64,000 bases of DNA from Promethearchaeota archaeon (lineage in GTDB: Archaea > Asgardarchaeota > Lokiarchaeia > Sigynarchaeales > SOKP01): NCBI GenBank assembly GCA_030605085.1, contig JAUWBH010000003.1:19113-83112 (forward strand), written 5' to 3'. The position numbers and the translations under genes are program-made. This document shows, one piece after another, positions 47,844 to 57,107 of the stretch. Position 1 is the stretch's first letter, and each line of letters opens with the position of its first letter. The notes beneath the pieces were generated by a model. That model made no database searches. It saw only the letters and a program-made list of their open reading frames with translations, and was not told the origin of the DNA.

Positions 47844-49037
47844 ATGGATGTTACTACTCCTTCTGAATTATTTAATTTATACAAGCAAAAAAAAATAAGT
47901 AAAAAAGAGTTTATAAACGATCTATTAACTATTTGTAATTATTCAGATTCAACATCGACCAGAATCGAATGTTTGGAATTGATTAATTCAGAGGGAAAAA
48001 ATAGGGAAAAATATTTTAACATTTTTGAGGAATTCGCCTTAAGCGATAACGATAGTGAAGTGAGATTAAATTCTATAAAGTTAATAATTCAGAGTTACCC
48101 AATAAAAGGATTTGATTTAATTAAATATTTAATCGAAAATAGCCCATCACTCGAATTTGTGTTGAGATTAAGCAAATTAATGGGTGAAAATATCTTTTAT
48201 TTAAATAAAGAACTAAGAGAAAATTATGCGAATATTCTTAAACAGATTATATTAAAAATTTTTGAGATTGAAGATGTAAAGAGTTTTGAGTTAATTTTCG
48301 GGAATTGGTTAAATAAGACTCCTAAAAATTTTTGGAATTTTTTATCTGAATTAAACAATCCCGTTGGATTATTAGAGATTTTAGATTATTATATAAATAA
48401 CGAAGAGGTTTTCAAATGGTTTTATCGTTCTGTTTTTGACCAATTTAATGTTGACCATTGGATATTGTTTTTGGACAATCTCAAGTTTTCTGGTCGATTA
48501 TTATACATCCTAATGCGTTTAGATGAAGAAAACCCTCCAATTCGTTTTTATAAAATTACCGGTTTCTTCGAAAAATTTGGGCAGGATTTAACGAATGATC
48601 AAAAACTTAGAATTGTAAAAATACTAAATAAAAGAAATTTATACGACTTGGTAATTCTAATACTATTTGGCTGGTTAAAATATTTTGAAAAAGAAGTCAT
48701 CAATCAATTAATTAATAATGTTAATTCTAATTTAATTTTAAACTTATGTGAGATAGTAAATAGGAAGAGGTACGGATTTCTTACTCATTTTTCATTTAAT
48801 TATATTCTAATTCAGTTTTTATTCACAATTTATAACAATGTAGACAGGAATTATGTAATTCAATTTTTTAAAGGAATAAAACCAGAATTTAAAGAAATCT
48901 TTATAACTAACATCTATAGTATGCAACAATCTTTAACAAATAATGAATTTCCTATAGAAATTAAACATCTTGGTGGATTTAAGAGGTTTTTGAGTGAAAT
49001 TTTAAAACAATTACCAGAAAATCGGGATTTAAAATAA
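47844..49037 (+). CDS. Helical-repeat (HEAT-like) protein
   Basis: About 397 residues, all alpha, rich in Asn, Leu, Ile and Phe, with paired-helix spacing (SEVRLNSIKLIIQSYPIKGF). Probably a protein-binding scaffold. ATG 47844 is preferred to TTG 47823 because AGGTG lies 7 nt before it. No known family recognised. Adjacent to hsp20 but divergent. Confidence 0.6.
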   Translation: MDVTTPSELFNLYKQKKISKKEFINDLLTICNYSDSTSTRIECLELINSEGKNREKYFNIFEEFALSDNDSEVRLNSIKLIIQSYPIKGFDLIKYLIENSPSLEFVLRLSKLMGENIFYLNKELRENYANILKQIILKIFEIEDVKSFELIFGNWLNKTPKNFWNFLSELNNPVGLLEILDYYINNEEVFKWFYRSVFDQFNVDHWILFLDNLKFSGRLLYILMRLDEENPPIRFYKITGFFEKFGQDLTNDQKLRIVKILNKRNLYDLVILILFGWLKYFEKEVINQLINNVNSNLILNLCEIVNRKRYGFLTHFSFNYILIQFLFTIYNNVDRNYVIQFFKGIKPEFKEIFITNIYSMQQSLTNNEFPIEIKHLGGFKRFLSEILKQLPENRDLK

Positions 49038-49094
49038 ATAGATTTGCCTTTAAATTTATCAAAAAATGCCTTATCTTTTTCATAGGTCCTATTC

Positions 49095-50039
49095 CTATTT
49101 AGTATTTTTTTTCCATTCTTTATATCTTGAAACGAATTCATTAATAAATAGATCAAGTAAATTAGGCGCAATAGCGGAAGAATGAGGAGTTATCAATATA
49201 TTTTGGCAGTTTCGTAAAGGAGAGTTAATATCTAAAGGTTCGGTTTTAAATACATCAAGATAAGCTCCTCTTATTTTACCATTTTTTAATACATTTGCAA
49301 GCGCAATTTCATCGATCGCATTTCCTCTTCCGACATTATAGATATAAGCCCTTTTTGGTAATAGATTTAACCTTTTCTTATTTATAATATTATCGGTTGA
49401 TTTATCTCTAGGTAGCGCGATTACAAGATGATCCGTCTCAGGTAGGACAGAATCCAGATTTTCAACAGTGATTATCTTGTCATTTTTATCAAAGAAATCC
49501 GGTAAATTAATTATCCTTCGTTTTATTCCAGTAATTTTAATACCAAATGGCTTTGCTAGTCTAGCGATCCATTTCCCTATATTGCCATAACCTAAAATGA
49601 CAAGATGAGACCTTCTTAAAGTGTTAGAATAAGATTCAATTTCTTTCCGGGGCCAAACGAGTTTTTTTTGATTTCTGCAAACCCAAAAGAGCCTTCTAGT
49701 AAATCCAAGCATAGCACCTAGTACATTCTCTGCTATTATTTCGCCATGAAAAGCTCCGTATGTAACAATTACTCCTTCTGGTAAATCTATCGTAAAAAAA
49801 TCTTTTCCTGCCGAGGGAGTAGCAATCCATTTTAGTTTAGGCGCCATTTTTAACCATTTTTGATTAAAAACCCAAACTAAGGCTATATCTGTGTCTTTCA
49901 AATTCTCTTTAAATGCTTCAGAATTACTATGAAATGACACAACAGTACCAGGAAGCACTTTTTCTAATTTCTTTCTATTATCTTCCGAAAAATTCCAACT
50001 TTTTATTTCTGGATTTGTTAACCAAACACTTATATGCAT
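49095..50039 (-). CDS. D-isomer-specific 2-hydroxyacid dehydrogenase
   Basis: A 314-residue NAD-dependent oxidoreductase with the Rossmann loop GYGNIGKW (about residue 155), catalytic-type Arg in YNVGRGNAIDE, Glu in VFKTEPLD and His in ITPHSSA. It reduces or oxidises a 2-oxo/2-hydroxy acid; the substrate is unknown. Full length for the family. Convergent with the HEAT-like gene. Confidence 0.9.
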   Translation of the reverse strand: MHISVWLTNPEIKSWNFSEDNRKKLEKVLPGTVVSFHSNSEAFKENLKDTDIALVWVFNQKWLKMAPKLKWIATPSAGKDFFTIDLPEGVIVTYGAFHGEIIAENVLGAMLGFTRRLFWVCRNQKKLVWPRKEIESYSNTLRRSHLVILGYGNIGKWIARLAKPFGIKITGIKRRIINLPDFFDKNDKIITVENLDSVLPETDHLVIALPRDKSTDNIINKKRLNLLPKRAYIYNVGRGNAIDEIALANVLKNGKIRGAYLDVFKTEPLDINSPLRNCQNILITPHSSAIAPNLLDLFINEFVSRYKEWKKNTK

Positions 50040-50190
50040 GTGTTATACCTTGATTTTTAGCTCAAACAAACAGTAATCTCTTTGAAGAACAATAAGAACT
50101 TCTGAGTATATATTACTTGTATAATATAAATGTATATTACATAAATTCTTTAATAAAAAAATATAGAGAAAATACTTTTAAAACTTAAAA

Positions 50191-50502
50191 ATGAATCTAA
50201 GTAATCCTGAGATTGATAAGGAATTAAACTGTTATAAAAGGATTATTGAGTGTTTTTTGAAAAGTAAAAATGATCTTAATAGAAAAAAGATGAGCAAAAG
50301 CCAAATTATTATCAAATTAATGAAAATACTACAACAAACAAACGATAAAGCTTACGTTGGAAACGCATTAGTATTAGTATTATCACTGTTTGACGGCGAA
50401 TGTCAAACAGATCTCTATAGTAATATAGGTAACGATATTGAGACATGTGATAATAAAGAAAAGAAAGTATTAATATCTGAATTAAAAGAAGTATTTCTCT
50501 GA
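50191..50502 (+). CDS. Hypothetical helical protein
   Basis: A 103-residue, mainly helical protein (ELNCYKRIIECFLKSKNDL; TNDKAYVGNALVLVLSLFDG). Not recognised. Expressed ahead of, and in the same direction as, the next unknown gene, 147 bp upstream. Confidence 0.55.
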   Translation: MNLSNPEIDKELNCYKRIIECFLKSKNDLNRKKMSKSQIIIKLMKILQQTNDKAYVGNALVLVLSLFDGECQTDLYSNIGNDIETCDNKEKKVLISELKEVFL

Positions 50503-50649
50503 TTTATTAGGAGTAAAAGATTAAAATAGAAAAATGTTTACTGATTTCAATCTATATCAAAAGCAGATATTATCTCAATATTACTTATATTTTTCTTTAA
50601 TTTTGTTGGTAATTATAATTAATTATAAAAAAAATAGGTAGGATGAGTA

Positions 50650-51666
50650 ATGATTCCAAATTCAGGCCCTCTTAAACCTGAAAAATCGCCTTATGAGAGA
50701 AAATTTCGGAAAGACAATCTTAATTCAATTTTTAAAAAAAATTCAATGACCAATATTTCAAATTCAATTCTCACATTCCTTAAACTTTATAAAAAACACC
50801 TACGGACAGAAATTCTCTCTGAAATTGAAGATATTCCATTCGAAGAAAGACACCCCGAATTTAGTGAAATTTTGCAAGAAATTCAAAAAGAAGGATTTAA
50901 TATAAACTACGAAAATGGTGGAGAAACAGAAATTCTTAAAGCGATTGTCTCGTTTCTAACCCTTTCTAATCAGGTCGCTCAACCATTCATTTATACTGGA
51001 ACTGAAGACATTCCTTTCGAAGAAAGGCACACTGAATTTAAAAAAATAATGAAAGATGAATTTTTAGACAATATCGCCAAATCTAAAAAAGAAGAGATTA
51101 GACTAAATAAGAAAGACATTTTAGCAGAGAAGAAAGACATTATACCAAAGAAGAAAAACCAAAAAAAATTTATTTCACCAGAAGAATTCGTAAATGAAAC
51201 CGCTCCGAAACCATGGGTTAACGCTAAATTACACAATTCGCTTTCTATTTGGCTGGAAGAATTAGCAAATAAGCATGGAATAATTTTTGATTTTGTTGTG
51301 GGTATAATGCACGATTTTGACAGTAAAAAAATAGTTCTCAATGTCGATGGTAATAAGTATAATTTAACCGAAAGCCTTAAGAAATGGGGACAGGGAATAA
51401 AAGAATGCTGGGAAGACGATAATTGGTACGAAATCAAAAGAATCGATTATATAGAGTGGTTTGAACAAGAATGCGAAGAAGAAATGAAAACTAAAGATGC
51501 AATTGTATATGAGGCTCTAAACAATAATTCAACTCCTCATTTTCGCGAATTCATGTGGCTCGCTTATAAAACTTGCGATAAATTCATTATATTCAGAGAA
51601 AAATATGAGAAAAAATACAGGATTTTCCTTAAAATAGGAGAAATTCTATCTTTAGTAGAAATATAA
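50650..51666 (+). CDS. Unrecognised protein with repeated EDIPFEERH motif
   Basis: A 338-residue soluble protein. The motif EDIPFEERHxEF occurs twice (about residues 57-70 and 117-130), marking a duplicated ~60-residue unit. A basic linker (KKDILAEKKDIIPKKK) leads to a C-terminal region rich in Trp and acidic residues (WGQGIKECWEDDNWYEIKRI). No family or catalytic motif recognised. Confidence 0.6.
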   Translation: MIPNSGPLKPEKSPYERKFRKDNLNSIFKKNSMTNISNSILTFLKLYKKHLRTEILSEIEDIPFEERHPEFSEILQEIQKEGFNINYENGGETEILKAIVSFLTLSNQVAQPFIYTGTEDIPFEERHTEFKKIMKDEFLDNIAKSKKEEIRLNKKDILAEKKDIIPKKKNQKKFISPEEFVNETAPKPWVNAKLHNSLSIWLEELANKHGIIFDFVVGIMHDFDSKKIVLNVDGNKYNLTESLKKWGQGIKECWEDDNWYEIKRIDYIEWFEQECEEEMKTKDAIVYEALNNNSTPHFREFMWLAYKTCDKFIIFREKYEKKYRIFLKIGEILSLVEI

Positions 51667-51688
51667 TCCATTTTTTTACTTAACTCTG

Positions 51689-52867
51689 CTATGTAAGAGA
51701 AAAAGGAAAAGCCATATATCTCCATATTGCGATATCTTCAAAGCCTAATTGTTCAGCCTTAGTTAATTCTCCATTGCAAGTAGCTTTTAGTTTTTCCCAC
51801 ATCTGATTTGCAATATTTTCAATTGATTTATTCTCAGTAAGGATTTTCGATGCATCGATATCAATATGGCATTCTAACCAATCGCAAGTTTTGGGATTTC
51901 CACATGTTTTTATTACTGGAGCAATCGCATTGCCTGTTGGAGTTCCTCTTCCAGTTGTCATAATTATTACTTGAGACCCTCCTGCAGCAAGACCTGTCAT
52001 TGATTCTACATCGTATCCAGGTTCCACCATAAGCCAGAGCCCTTTTCCTTTCGGAGGCTGAGAGTAATTTACCACACCAGAAATAGGCGCTTTACCAGCT
52101 TTTACAATAGTACCCAAGGATTTCTCTTCAATAGTAGTCAAACCACCTTCAATATTTCCAGGAGTTGGTTGAAATCCACGAATATCAATACCTCTTTTCA
52201 TCGTGCTTCCTATAAAACTCTGTAATGGTGTTTCAATTTGTTTTCTAACTTTTTCGCTTACGGCTCTGTTCATTAACAGATGTTCTCCTCCAATCCATTC
52301 AGTAAATTCTGGGAGAATTGATGTGCCTCCTAACTCAACCACCTTATCTGATATAATTCCTACGGCTGGATTGGCCGTGATTCCTGATATCGAATCGGAG
52401 CCTCCACATTCTAGACCTAAAACTAAATGAGAAAAATCAAAAGGTTCTCGTTTTAATTTACTGGCTTCAATAGACATTTTTTGACCAATCTTTCTTCCTT
52501 TCTCTATGGCAGCAACACCACCACCTTGCACATCTTGAATATCAAAAAATTCAACAGGCTTCTTAGATCTTTTAATTTTTTTAGCTAATTCATCGCTTTT
52601 CATATTTTCACATCCTAATCCAACGATAACTGTCCCATAAACATTTGGATTTTTTGCAAGCCCTGTTAAAGTACGTTGAATATTCGTAAAATCTTGAGCA
52701 AATTGCCCACAACCCAATGGATGTGTTATCGCAATGGAATTTTCGACCTTTTCGGCGATCTTCTTTACAATATGGTTTACGCATAAAACACTCGCTAAAA
52801 TTACTATTTTATTACGAATTCCAACCTGACCTTTTGGTCTCTGGTATCCCATGAACTCCTCTGTCAC
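51689..52867 (-). CDS. UxaA/SuyB-type dehydratase or lyase, large subunit
   Basis: A 392-residue protein of the altronate/galactarate dehydratase C-terminal family: GVRNK-like QVGIRNKIVILASVLCVNHI, HPLGCGQ, GLGCENM and LGLECGGSDSISGITANPA with the Cys residues of the metal site. The small SAF domain is a separate gene overlapping by 4 bp upstream. A split form is typical of sulfolactate sulfo-lyase (SuyAB) and of split altronate dehydratases; the substrate cannot be decided. Confidence 0.85.
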   Translation of the reverse strand: MTEEFMGYQRPKGQVGIRNKIVILASVLCVNHIVKKIAEKVENSIAITHPLGCGQFAQDFTNIQRTLTGLAKNPNVYGTVIVGLGCENMKSDELAKKIKRSKKPVEFFDIQDVQGGGVAAIEKGRKIGQKMSIEASKLKREPFDFSHLVLGLECGGSDSISGITANPAVGIISDKVVELGGTSILPEFTEWIGGEHLLMNRAVSEKVRKQIETPLQSFIGSTMKRGIDIRGFQPTPGNIEGGLTTIEEKSLGTIVKAGKAPISGVVNYSQPPKGKGLWLMVEPGYDVESMTGLAAGGSQVIIMTTGRGTPTGNAIAPVIKTCGNPKTCDWLECHIDIDASKILTENKSIENIANQMWEKLKATCNGELTKAEQLGFEDIAIWRYMAFPFSLT

Positions 52868-53142
52868 TTTTTTACCACCTCCAAATAATGACTTGTAATA
52901 TTATGGGTGTGAATCCAATCTCCTGCTTTTATATTCTCTGTAGCAATACCTATAATTTCGCCATATTTTATAATATGTTCACCTCTATTAATGTCTTTTA
53001 GGGCAAATTTATGACCCATATCAATCTCCTGGTTAATTTTAATGATAATGTTGTTTATTTCTATTTGTTCATCTTTAGGAATTACATCTAAAGTTGTTGC
53101 GCAATTATCTTTCGGGTTCATAATAATGTAATTTTTTTTCAA
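52864..53142 (-). CDS. UxaA/SuyA-type dehydratase or lyase, small SAF-domain subunit
   Basis: A 92-residue SAF domain: DMGHKFALKDINRGEHIIKY, GEIIGIATENIKAGDWIHTH. It is the partner of the downstream large subunit (4-bp overlap). The His-rich DWIHTHN end is the usual SAF site. The tungsten aldehyde oxidoreductase fragment lies just upstream. Confidence 0.85.
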   Translation of the reverse strand: MKKNYIIMNPKDNCATTLDVIPKDEQIEINNIIIKINQEIDMGHKFALKDINRGEHIIKYGEIIGIATENIKAGDWIHTHNITSHYLEVVKK

Positions 53143-53290
53143 TTATATCACCTTAATTTTACAAATTTAAAGCCTCTATTTTAGTTAATGCTTTAGCTAT
53201 TTAAAACATAGATATTAAAATAAACTTCAACTACTTAATTGTAAAAACTTTTAAAAAAATAAAAGAGGTTGGACATAAAGGATTGTATCA

Positions 53291-55075
53291 TTATGGTCTT
53301 CCTTCCTTATCCCAACCTCTAAGTTCATAATATTTTTCCACCAATTCATTGAGGGGCGGAACATTTTTCTTCGTTCCCCCTTTAGAAATGGGTGTGAAAA
53401 AACGGGTTCCTATGGTATCATCTTCTTTTGTAATTCCACAATCCAGATTGTATTTTCTTTTCATATTAAAGATATCTTTTCCACATTTCATCCAAGTATC
53501 AACTATATGTGAGCTTCCAGTTATTGCGTTTAAAGCTTCAATCCAAGGAGTAATTTCAAATGCATAATGAAATCCAAATATACATCCTCCGCAAGCAGTA
53601 AATGCCTCACCTGCATCTTGGATTTTTTTAACAGCTGAAATTGTAAACTCATCGCTAGTAAAAGGTTCAATTCTCTCTGTAATTCCTATTTCTTTTTTGA
53701 GATTCATAACAAAAGAAAAATGTAAAGGTTCATAACAATGATACGCACCACGCGAAGATGTTGCATAATCTAAAGCAGTCATGTTATTGGCTCTTGGTTC
53801 GTGAGCAGGAATTTCTAGACCTTTTCCGTGAGTTGCCAAATCATCTGGAAGATTTTTAATTTCACAGAATTTTCGAACACCGTCAGCAATATCGTTTCCA
53901 ATTCCCTCCCTATAGGCAACCATCTTTATAAGCTTCTCAATAGGTTCAGTAGCTCCCCAAATTTGGTAAGAACCTTCTTTTTCGGGATCGGTCTTAAATC
54001 CAAGATCATCAAGATTTACATCCAATAGTTTTCGCTCAGCAGCCTCAAGAAAACACGCAAGTGTATTTCCAAGTGAAATACAATCTATTCCATAATCGTT
54101 TACCATAAGATTCCATTTAATAATCGCTTCCAGATCGGCTATGAATAAATTAGATCCCATCATCGCAAGCATTTCATATTCGGGCCACACCACCCAATCT
54201 CCTTCATATTCTATTTTTCCCCGACACGCTACCGGGCAATTAAAACATCCATAATGTTTGACTTCTCCACGTTCTCTTATGGCAAAAGCCCCTATGCTTT
54301 TTGTAGGCTTCCAACGACTTAATGTAAAATTTTTAATTGGTACATCTCCCGAACTCACATAATTATCCATATGTACACAGGTACCTAACTCACTCATAAC
54401 TTCAGCATGCGAAGATTCTTTTGCCATTTGCCTTATCTTTTTAGACGCACTCATCAAATTTTCCTTATTTTGAACTGGAATTTTATTTGTCCCTCGAACT
54501 GCTATAGCTTTTAATTTTTTACTTCCCATCACTGCGCCCATACCCGTTCTTCCTGCAGCATGGTCTTCTTCACTCATAATAGCAGCATATCTAACGAGAT
54601 TCTCTCCAGCAGGACCTATGGAGGCAATTTTAATCTTATCATCTCCAATAGACTTTTTTAATTCCATTTCAGTTGAATACACACCTTTTTTACCCCACAA
54701 TTCAGTGGCATCTCGAATTTCAACTTTACCATCTTGAATCCATAAATAAACGGGTTTTTCGCTTTTCCCTTGTATGACTACATGATCAAATCCCGCGCTT
54801 TTGAGCTCCTTGCCAAAAAAACCACCCGAAGACGATTCACCCAATATTCCAGTTAATGGCGACTTGGCCATTACAAAATGACGACCACAAAAAGGTACTG
54901 CAGTTCCACAAAACGGTCCTACGGAAAAAATTAACAAATTTTTCCCATCATATGGATCGGTATCTGATGGAACTTCCCTTGTATTATGCGTAATGATTTT
55001 CTTAAAACCATTTGTGAAGATAATTGCTGCTATTAAACAATCAAAAACATCAATTTCTTGACCTTTTTCTTTCAA
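53291..55075 (-). CDS. Tungsten aldehyde:ferredoxin oxidoreductase, N-terminus replaced by a VapC sequence
   Basis: About 594 residues in frame. From residue ~45 it is an aldehyde:ferredoxin oxidoreductase: IFSVGPFCGTAVPFCGRHF, LGESSSGGFFGKELKSAGFD, SIGPAGENLVRYAAIMSEED, cluster Cys in YGCFNCPVACRGK, and a late TACGGCIFG. The first ~50 residues normal for the family (pterin-binding start) are absent. In their place KEKGQEIDVFDCLIAAIIF and the following KIITHNTRE are the end of a PIN toxin. So a 5'-truncated enzyme gene is fused in frame to vapC. Activity is doubtful. Confidence 0.8.
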   Translation of the reverse strand: MKEKGQEIDVFDCLIAAIIFTNGFKKIITHNTREVPSDTDPYDGKNLLIFSVGPFCGTAVPFCGRHFVMAKSPLTGILGESSSGGFFGKELKSAGFDHVVIQGKSEKPVYLWIQDGKVEIRDATELWGKKGVYSTEMELKKSIGDDKIKIASIGPAGENLVRYAAIMSEEDHAAGRTGMGAVMGSKKLKAIAVRGTNKIPVQNKENLMSASKKIRQMAKESSHAEVMSELGTCVHMDNYVSSGDVPIKNFTLSRWKPTKSIGAFAIRERGEVKHYGCFNCPVACRGKIEYEGDWVVWPEYEMLAMMGSNLFIADLEAIIKWNLMVNDYGIDCISLGNTLACFLEAAERKLLDVNLDDLGFKTDPEKEGSYQIWGATEPIEKLIKMVAYREGIGNDIADGVRKFCEIKNLPDDLATHGKGLEIPAHEPRANNMTALDYATSSRGAYHCYEPLHFSFVMNLKKEIGITERIEPFTSDEFTISAVKKIQDAGEAFTACGGCIFGFHYAFEITPWIEALNAITGSSHIVDTWMKCGKDIFNMKRKYNLDCGITKEDDTIGTRFFTPISKGGTKKNVPPLNELVEKYYELRGWDKEGRP

Positions 55076-55352
55076 TTGTATATGTAATTTTGCAGCATAA
55101 TCAGCAGCATTTTTATCTAAAGAGAAGATATTTAATTGGTTTATAAATTCCTCTAAATCATTATGGAGTTCATTATATTTACGTGGATATTTTCTTTTTT
55201 AACAATTTCAACTTGTAAATACCATGATAAAGCTCAAAGATTGAAGGCGTGGTAATTCCGAAAGATTCGACTTTAAATTTATCAATTAAATCTTTCAGGG
55301 AGTGATTTCCGTTTAAAATTTGAATGGTACTGCTAGTATCTAAAAAAATCAT
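55076..55352 (-). pseudogene. VapC PIN toxin, frameshifted and fused to the oxidoreductase
   Basis: ATG at 55352 overlaps the antitoxin stop (ATGA). The first frame reads IFLDTSSTIQILNGNHSLKD ... SIFELYHGIYKLKLLKKK and stops at TAA 55179-55181. Another frame continues KYPRKYNELHNDLEEFINQL, AADYAAKLHIQLKEKGQEID and VFDCLIAA, the rest of a normal PIN domain, running into the oxidoreductase frame. The shift is in the A-rich run at about 55190-55201. Confidence 0.75.
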
Positions 55353-55588
55353 GGTATAGCAAATCTCCTGTTGACATCTTCTCTTAGTTCTTCCCGATCT
55401 GACTCAATGATTCTAAAATACTCCTCGGGTAAGTCTTTCCATAACCCAAAGAATTTTTTGAAATTTTGGGATTCTTTGTGAATGCTTAAAATACGCGCAA
55501 TCACATCAGAGATACTTTCATTCTCCTTTTTTCTTTCTAATAATTTCTTATAGATTGCTTCGTCAATTTCTATTGTTTTTAAAGTCAT
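55349..55588 (-). CDS. VapB-type antitoxin
   Basis: A 79-residue antitoxin: LKTIEIDEAIYKKLLERKKE (ribbon-helix-helix type) and a toxin-wrapping tail KFFGLWKDLPEEYFRIIESD. Its TGA overlaps the toxin ATG. The antitoxin is intact although its toxin is broken. Confidence 0.85.
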   Translation of the reverse strand: MTLKTIEIDEAIYKKLLERKKENESISDVIARILSIHKESQNFKKFFGLWKDLPEEYFRIIESDREELREDVNRRFAIP

Positions 55589-55706
55589 AGTTCTCTATAA
55601 GAATATAAAAAATATAATTATTTAATAATTATTAAGATAGGATTCATATAATGACTATTTTTTTAAATAATTAAAGATAATTGAGTGTTGTAAAAAAGTT
55701 AAATAA

Positions 55707-55865
55707 TCAAGTAGTCTCGTCAAAAATAGAATCTAAGATACTTTTATAGGGATTCCATTTCTCAAATAATTGAATGTAGTCGTTGTAATTGAGCTTTATG
55801 TAGCAATGGAAATTGACATCATTTATTTTATGACATAGCAGGATTTTCCGGTCTTTGTTTGTTTA
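55707..55865 (-). other. Short open frame, possible gene fragment
   Basis: The frame ends in TGA at 55707 and reads KDRKILLCHKINDVNFHCYI, KLNYNDYIQLFEKWNPYKSI, LDSIFDETT. The composition is protein-like, but there is no ATG, GTG or TTG at a sensible place. Probably the tail of a lost gene. Not recognised. Confidence 0.3.
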
Positions 55866-55902
55866 ATTGCGAACTATGATAAATTTAAAGGAAATTAAAA
55901 AG

Positions 55903-56208
55903 TCAAAATCTTAATCGTTGTCGAGAATGGAAGATTGTTAAGATTCTAATTATATGTTCCTTTTCAATTAATTCATAAATAATACGATAATTATTGTATA
56001 TAAAATGGCGGATATTTGGATCTTCCAAATCAGGTAATTTAGCATACATCCTCGGAAAATTTTTTAAATCTTCTAAGGTATCATAAAACCCTCTTAAAAA
56101 AGATTGTGCTTGTTGTCGAGATATATTTTGAGAAATGTACAATAGAATCTGATCAATGTTGTCTTCTGCTCTTTTTGACAATTCTAATGTCCATTCTACT
56201 TTAGCCAT
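55903..56208 (-). CDS. ParE/RelE-type toxin
   Basis: A 101-residue toxin of the ParE/RelE fold: VEWTLELSKRAEDNIDQILL, DLKNFPRMYAKLPDL, IYNNYRIIYELIEKEHIIRI and a basic end HSRQRLRF. ParE poisons gyrase; RelE cleaves mRNA; the two cannot be separated by eye. It overlaps its antitoxin by 13 bp. A partial second copy lies at 56956-57085. Confidence 0.85.
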   Translation of the reverse strand: MAKVEWTLELSKRAEDNIDQILLYISQNISRQQAQSFLRGFYDTLEDLKNFPRMYAKLPDLEDPNIRHFIYNNYRIIYELIEKEHIIRILTIFHSRQRLRF

Positions 56209-56396
56209 TTTTTATCCATTTTCTTTTTGAAATCATCAAAGCTAATAACATTTCCTTTTCTACTGTCTTCCATTCCTTTAATTATTTCTTTCTTTGCGTA
56301 AAGATGATACATTAATTCTTCCATATCTTCTGGATTGGTATTTTCTGGGAGGTCTTTTATCAGAGTTAATATTTTTTCGATCATAATTCTACTCAT
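56196..56396 (-). CDS. Antitoxin of the ParE/RelE-type module
   Basis: A 66-residue acidic protein: MEELMYHLYAKKEIIKGMED, KGNVISFDDFKKKMDKKWLK. The last part is the usual Phd/ParD-like toxin-binding tail. Order and overlap fit an antitoxin-toxin pair. Confidence 0.75.
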   Translation of the reverse strand: MSRIMIEKILTLIKDLPENTNPEDMEELMYHLYAKKEIIKGMEDSRKGNVISFDDFKKKMDKKWLK

Positions 56397-56516
56397 AATT
56401 CACCACTATTATACTAATTATTCCTAATAATATTAACTCTAATCATTCTCTTAAATTTTTCCTTTGGCGTGTTTTTTCTAATTTTGACGAAATAGATTTT
56501 TCCATATTTATTATTT

Positions 56517-56628
56517 CTAATATTTAGGGATCATTTTTAACACTTTATCAAAAGCTTCAATGAATTTATCGTTATCTTCAGGAGTATGTTGCATACAAGT
56601 AAAAACTCGATTACCATATTTTGTAATT
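56517..56628 (-). pseudogene. C-terminal remnant of a class-III aminotransferase-like gene
   Basis: The minus strand reads ITKYGNRVFTCMQHTPEDND, KFIEAFDKVLKMIPKY and stops at TAG (56517). The HTPEDNDKFIEAFDKVLK end is typical of class-III (glutamate-semialdehyde type) aminotransferases. The rest is missing because copy B of the repeat starts at exactly this point. RidA and a D-serine dehydratase-like gene nearby suit an amino acid pathway. Confidence 0.6.
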
Positions 56629-56955
56629 ATTTTTGTAATTTTTTCGAAAATACTACTGTGAATTAGAAAGGCTTTACACTATAGATGCTTAAATACTTTA
56701 ACTCAATAGTAATATATTGAGGAGTTCCCTCAATAGTAGAAAAGTTTTCTCGTATCGAGAATGGAAGAGCATAACTGAAAGCCCGTCCAGCGCAGTTCTG
56801 GATGACGCCCTTTCGGAGTAGAAAAGCATTCCCAAATTCCGTAACGGATGATGGGATAGAGGCGTTCGGATTAATGCCACAAATAATACAGCAAAACATC
56901 GTTGATAATATTATTTGAAATAATTTGAATGCCATTTTATTCATTTTAATAGTCT
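56629..56955 (+). repeat. Structured ~325-bp repeat, copy B
   Basis: Same order of hairpins as copy A. Helices include TTGAGG/CCTCAA, TTCTCG/CGAGAA, CGUCCAG/CUGGAUG inside CUGAAAG/CUUUCGG, UCCG/CGGA and GGCGUU/AAUGCC. It is more than 85 percent identical to the other copies and ends at the same AATAGTCT as copy A. The flanks are fragments of an aminotransferase gene and of a ParE toxin gene, so it has probably inserted or recombined here. Confidence 0.8.
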
Positions 56956-57085
56956 GATCCTTTTCAATTAATATATAAATAATACGATAATTATTGTATT
57001 ATCGTATATAATCAGGTAATTTAGCATACATCCTCGGAAAATATTTTAAATCTTCTAAGGTATCATAAAACCCTCTTAAAAAAAA
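56956..57085 (-). pseudogene. Partial duplicate of the ParE/RelE toxin
   Basis: The minus strand encodes FLRGFYDTLEDLKYFPRMYA, KLPD, then a short deletion and YNNYRIIYILIEKDQ. This matches the middle and end of the toxin at 55903-56208 almost base for base. The start is lost and copy B of the repeat begins where the end should be. Confidence 0.8.
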
Positions 57086-57107
57086 AAAAATTTTAAGAAT
57101 TATTATT

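Noticed and set aside
56663..56944. 93-codon frame on the minus strand of repeat copy B
   Set aside because: Not conserved as a frame in copies A and C, where indels and stops break it. The conservation pattern fits paired RNA, not protein.
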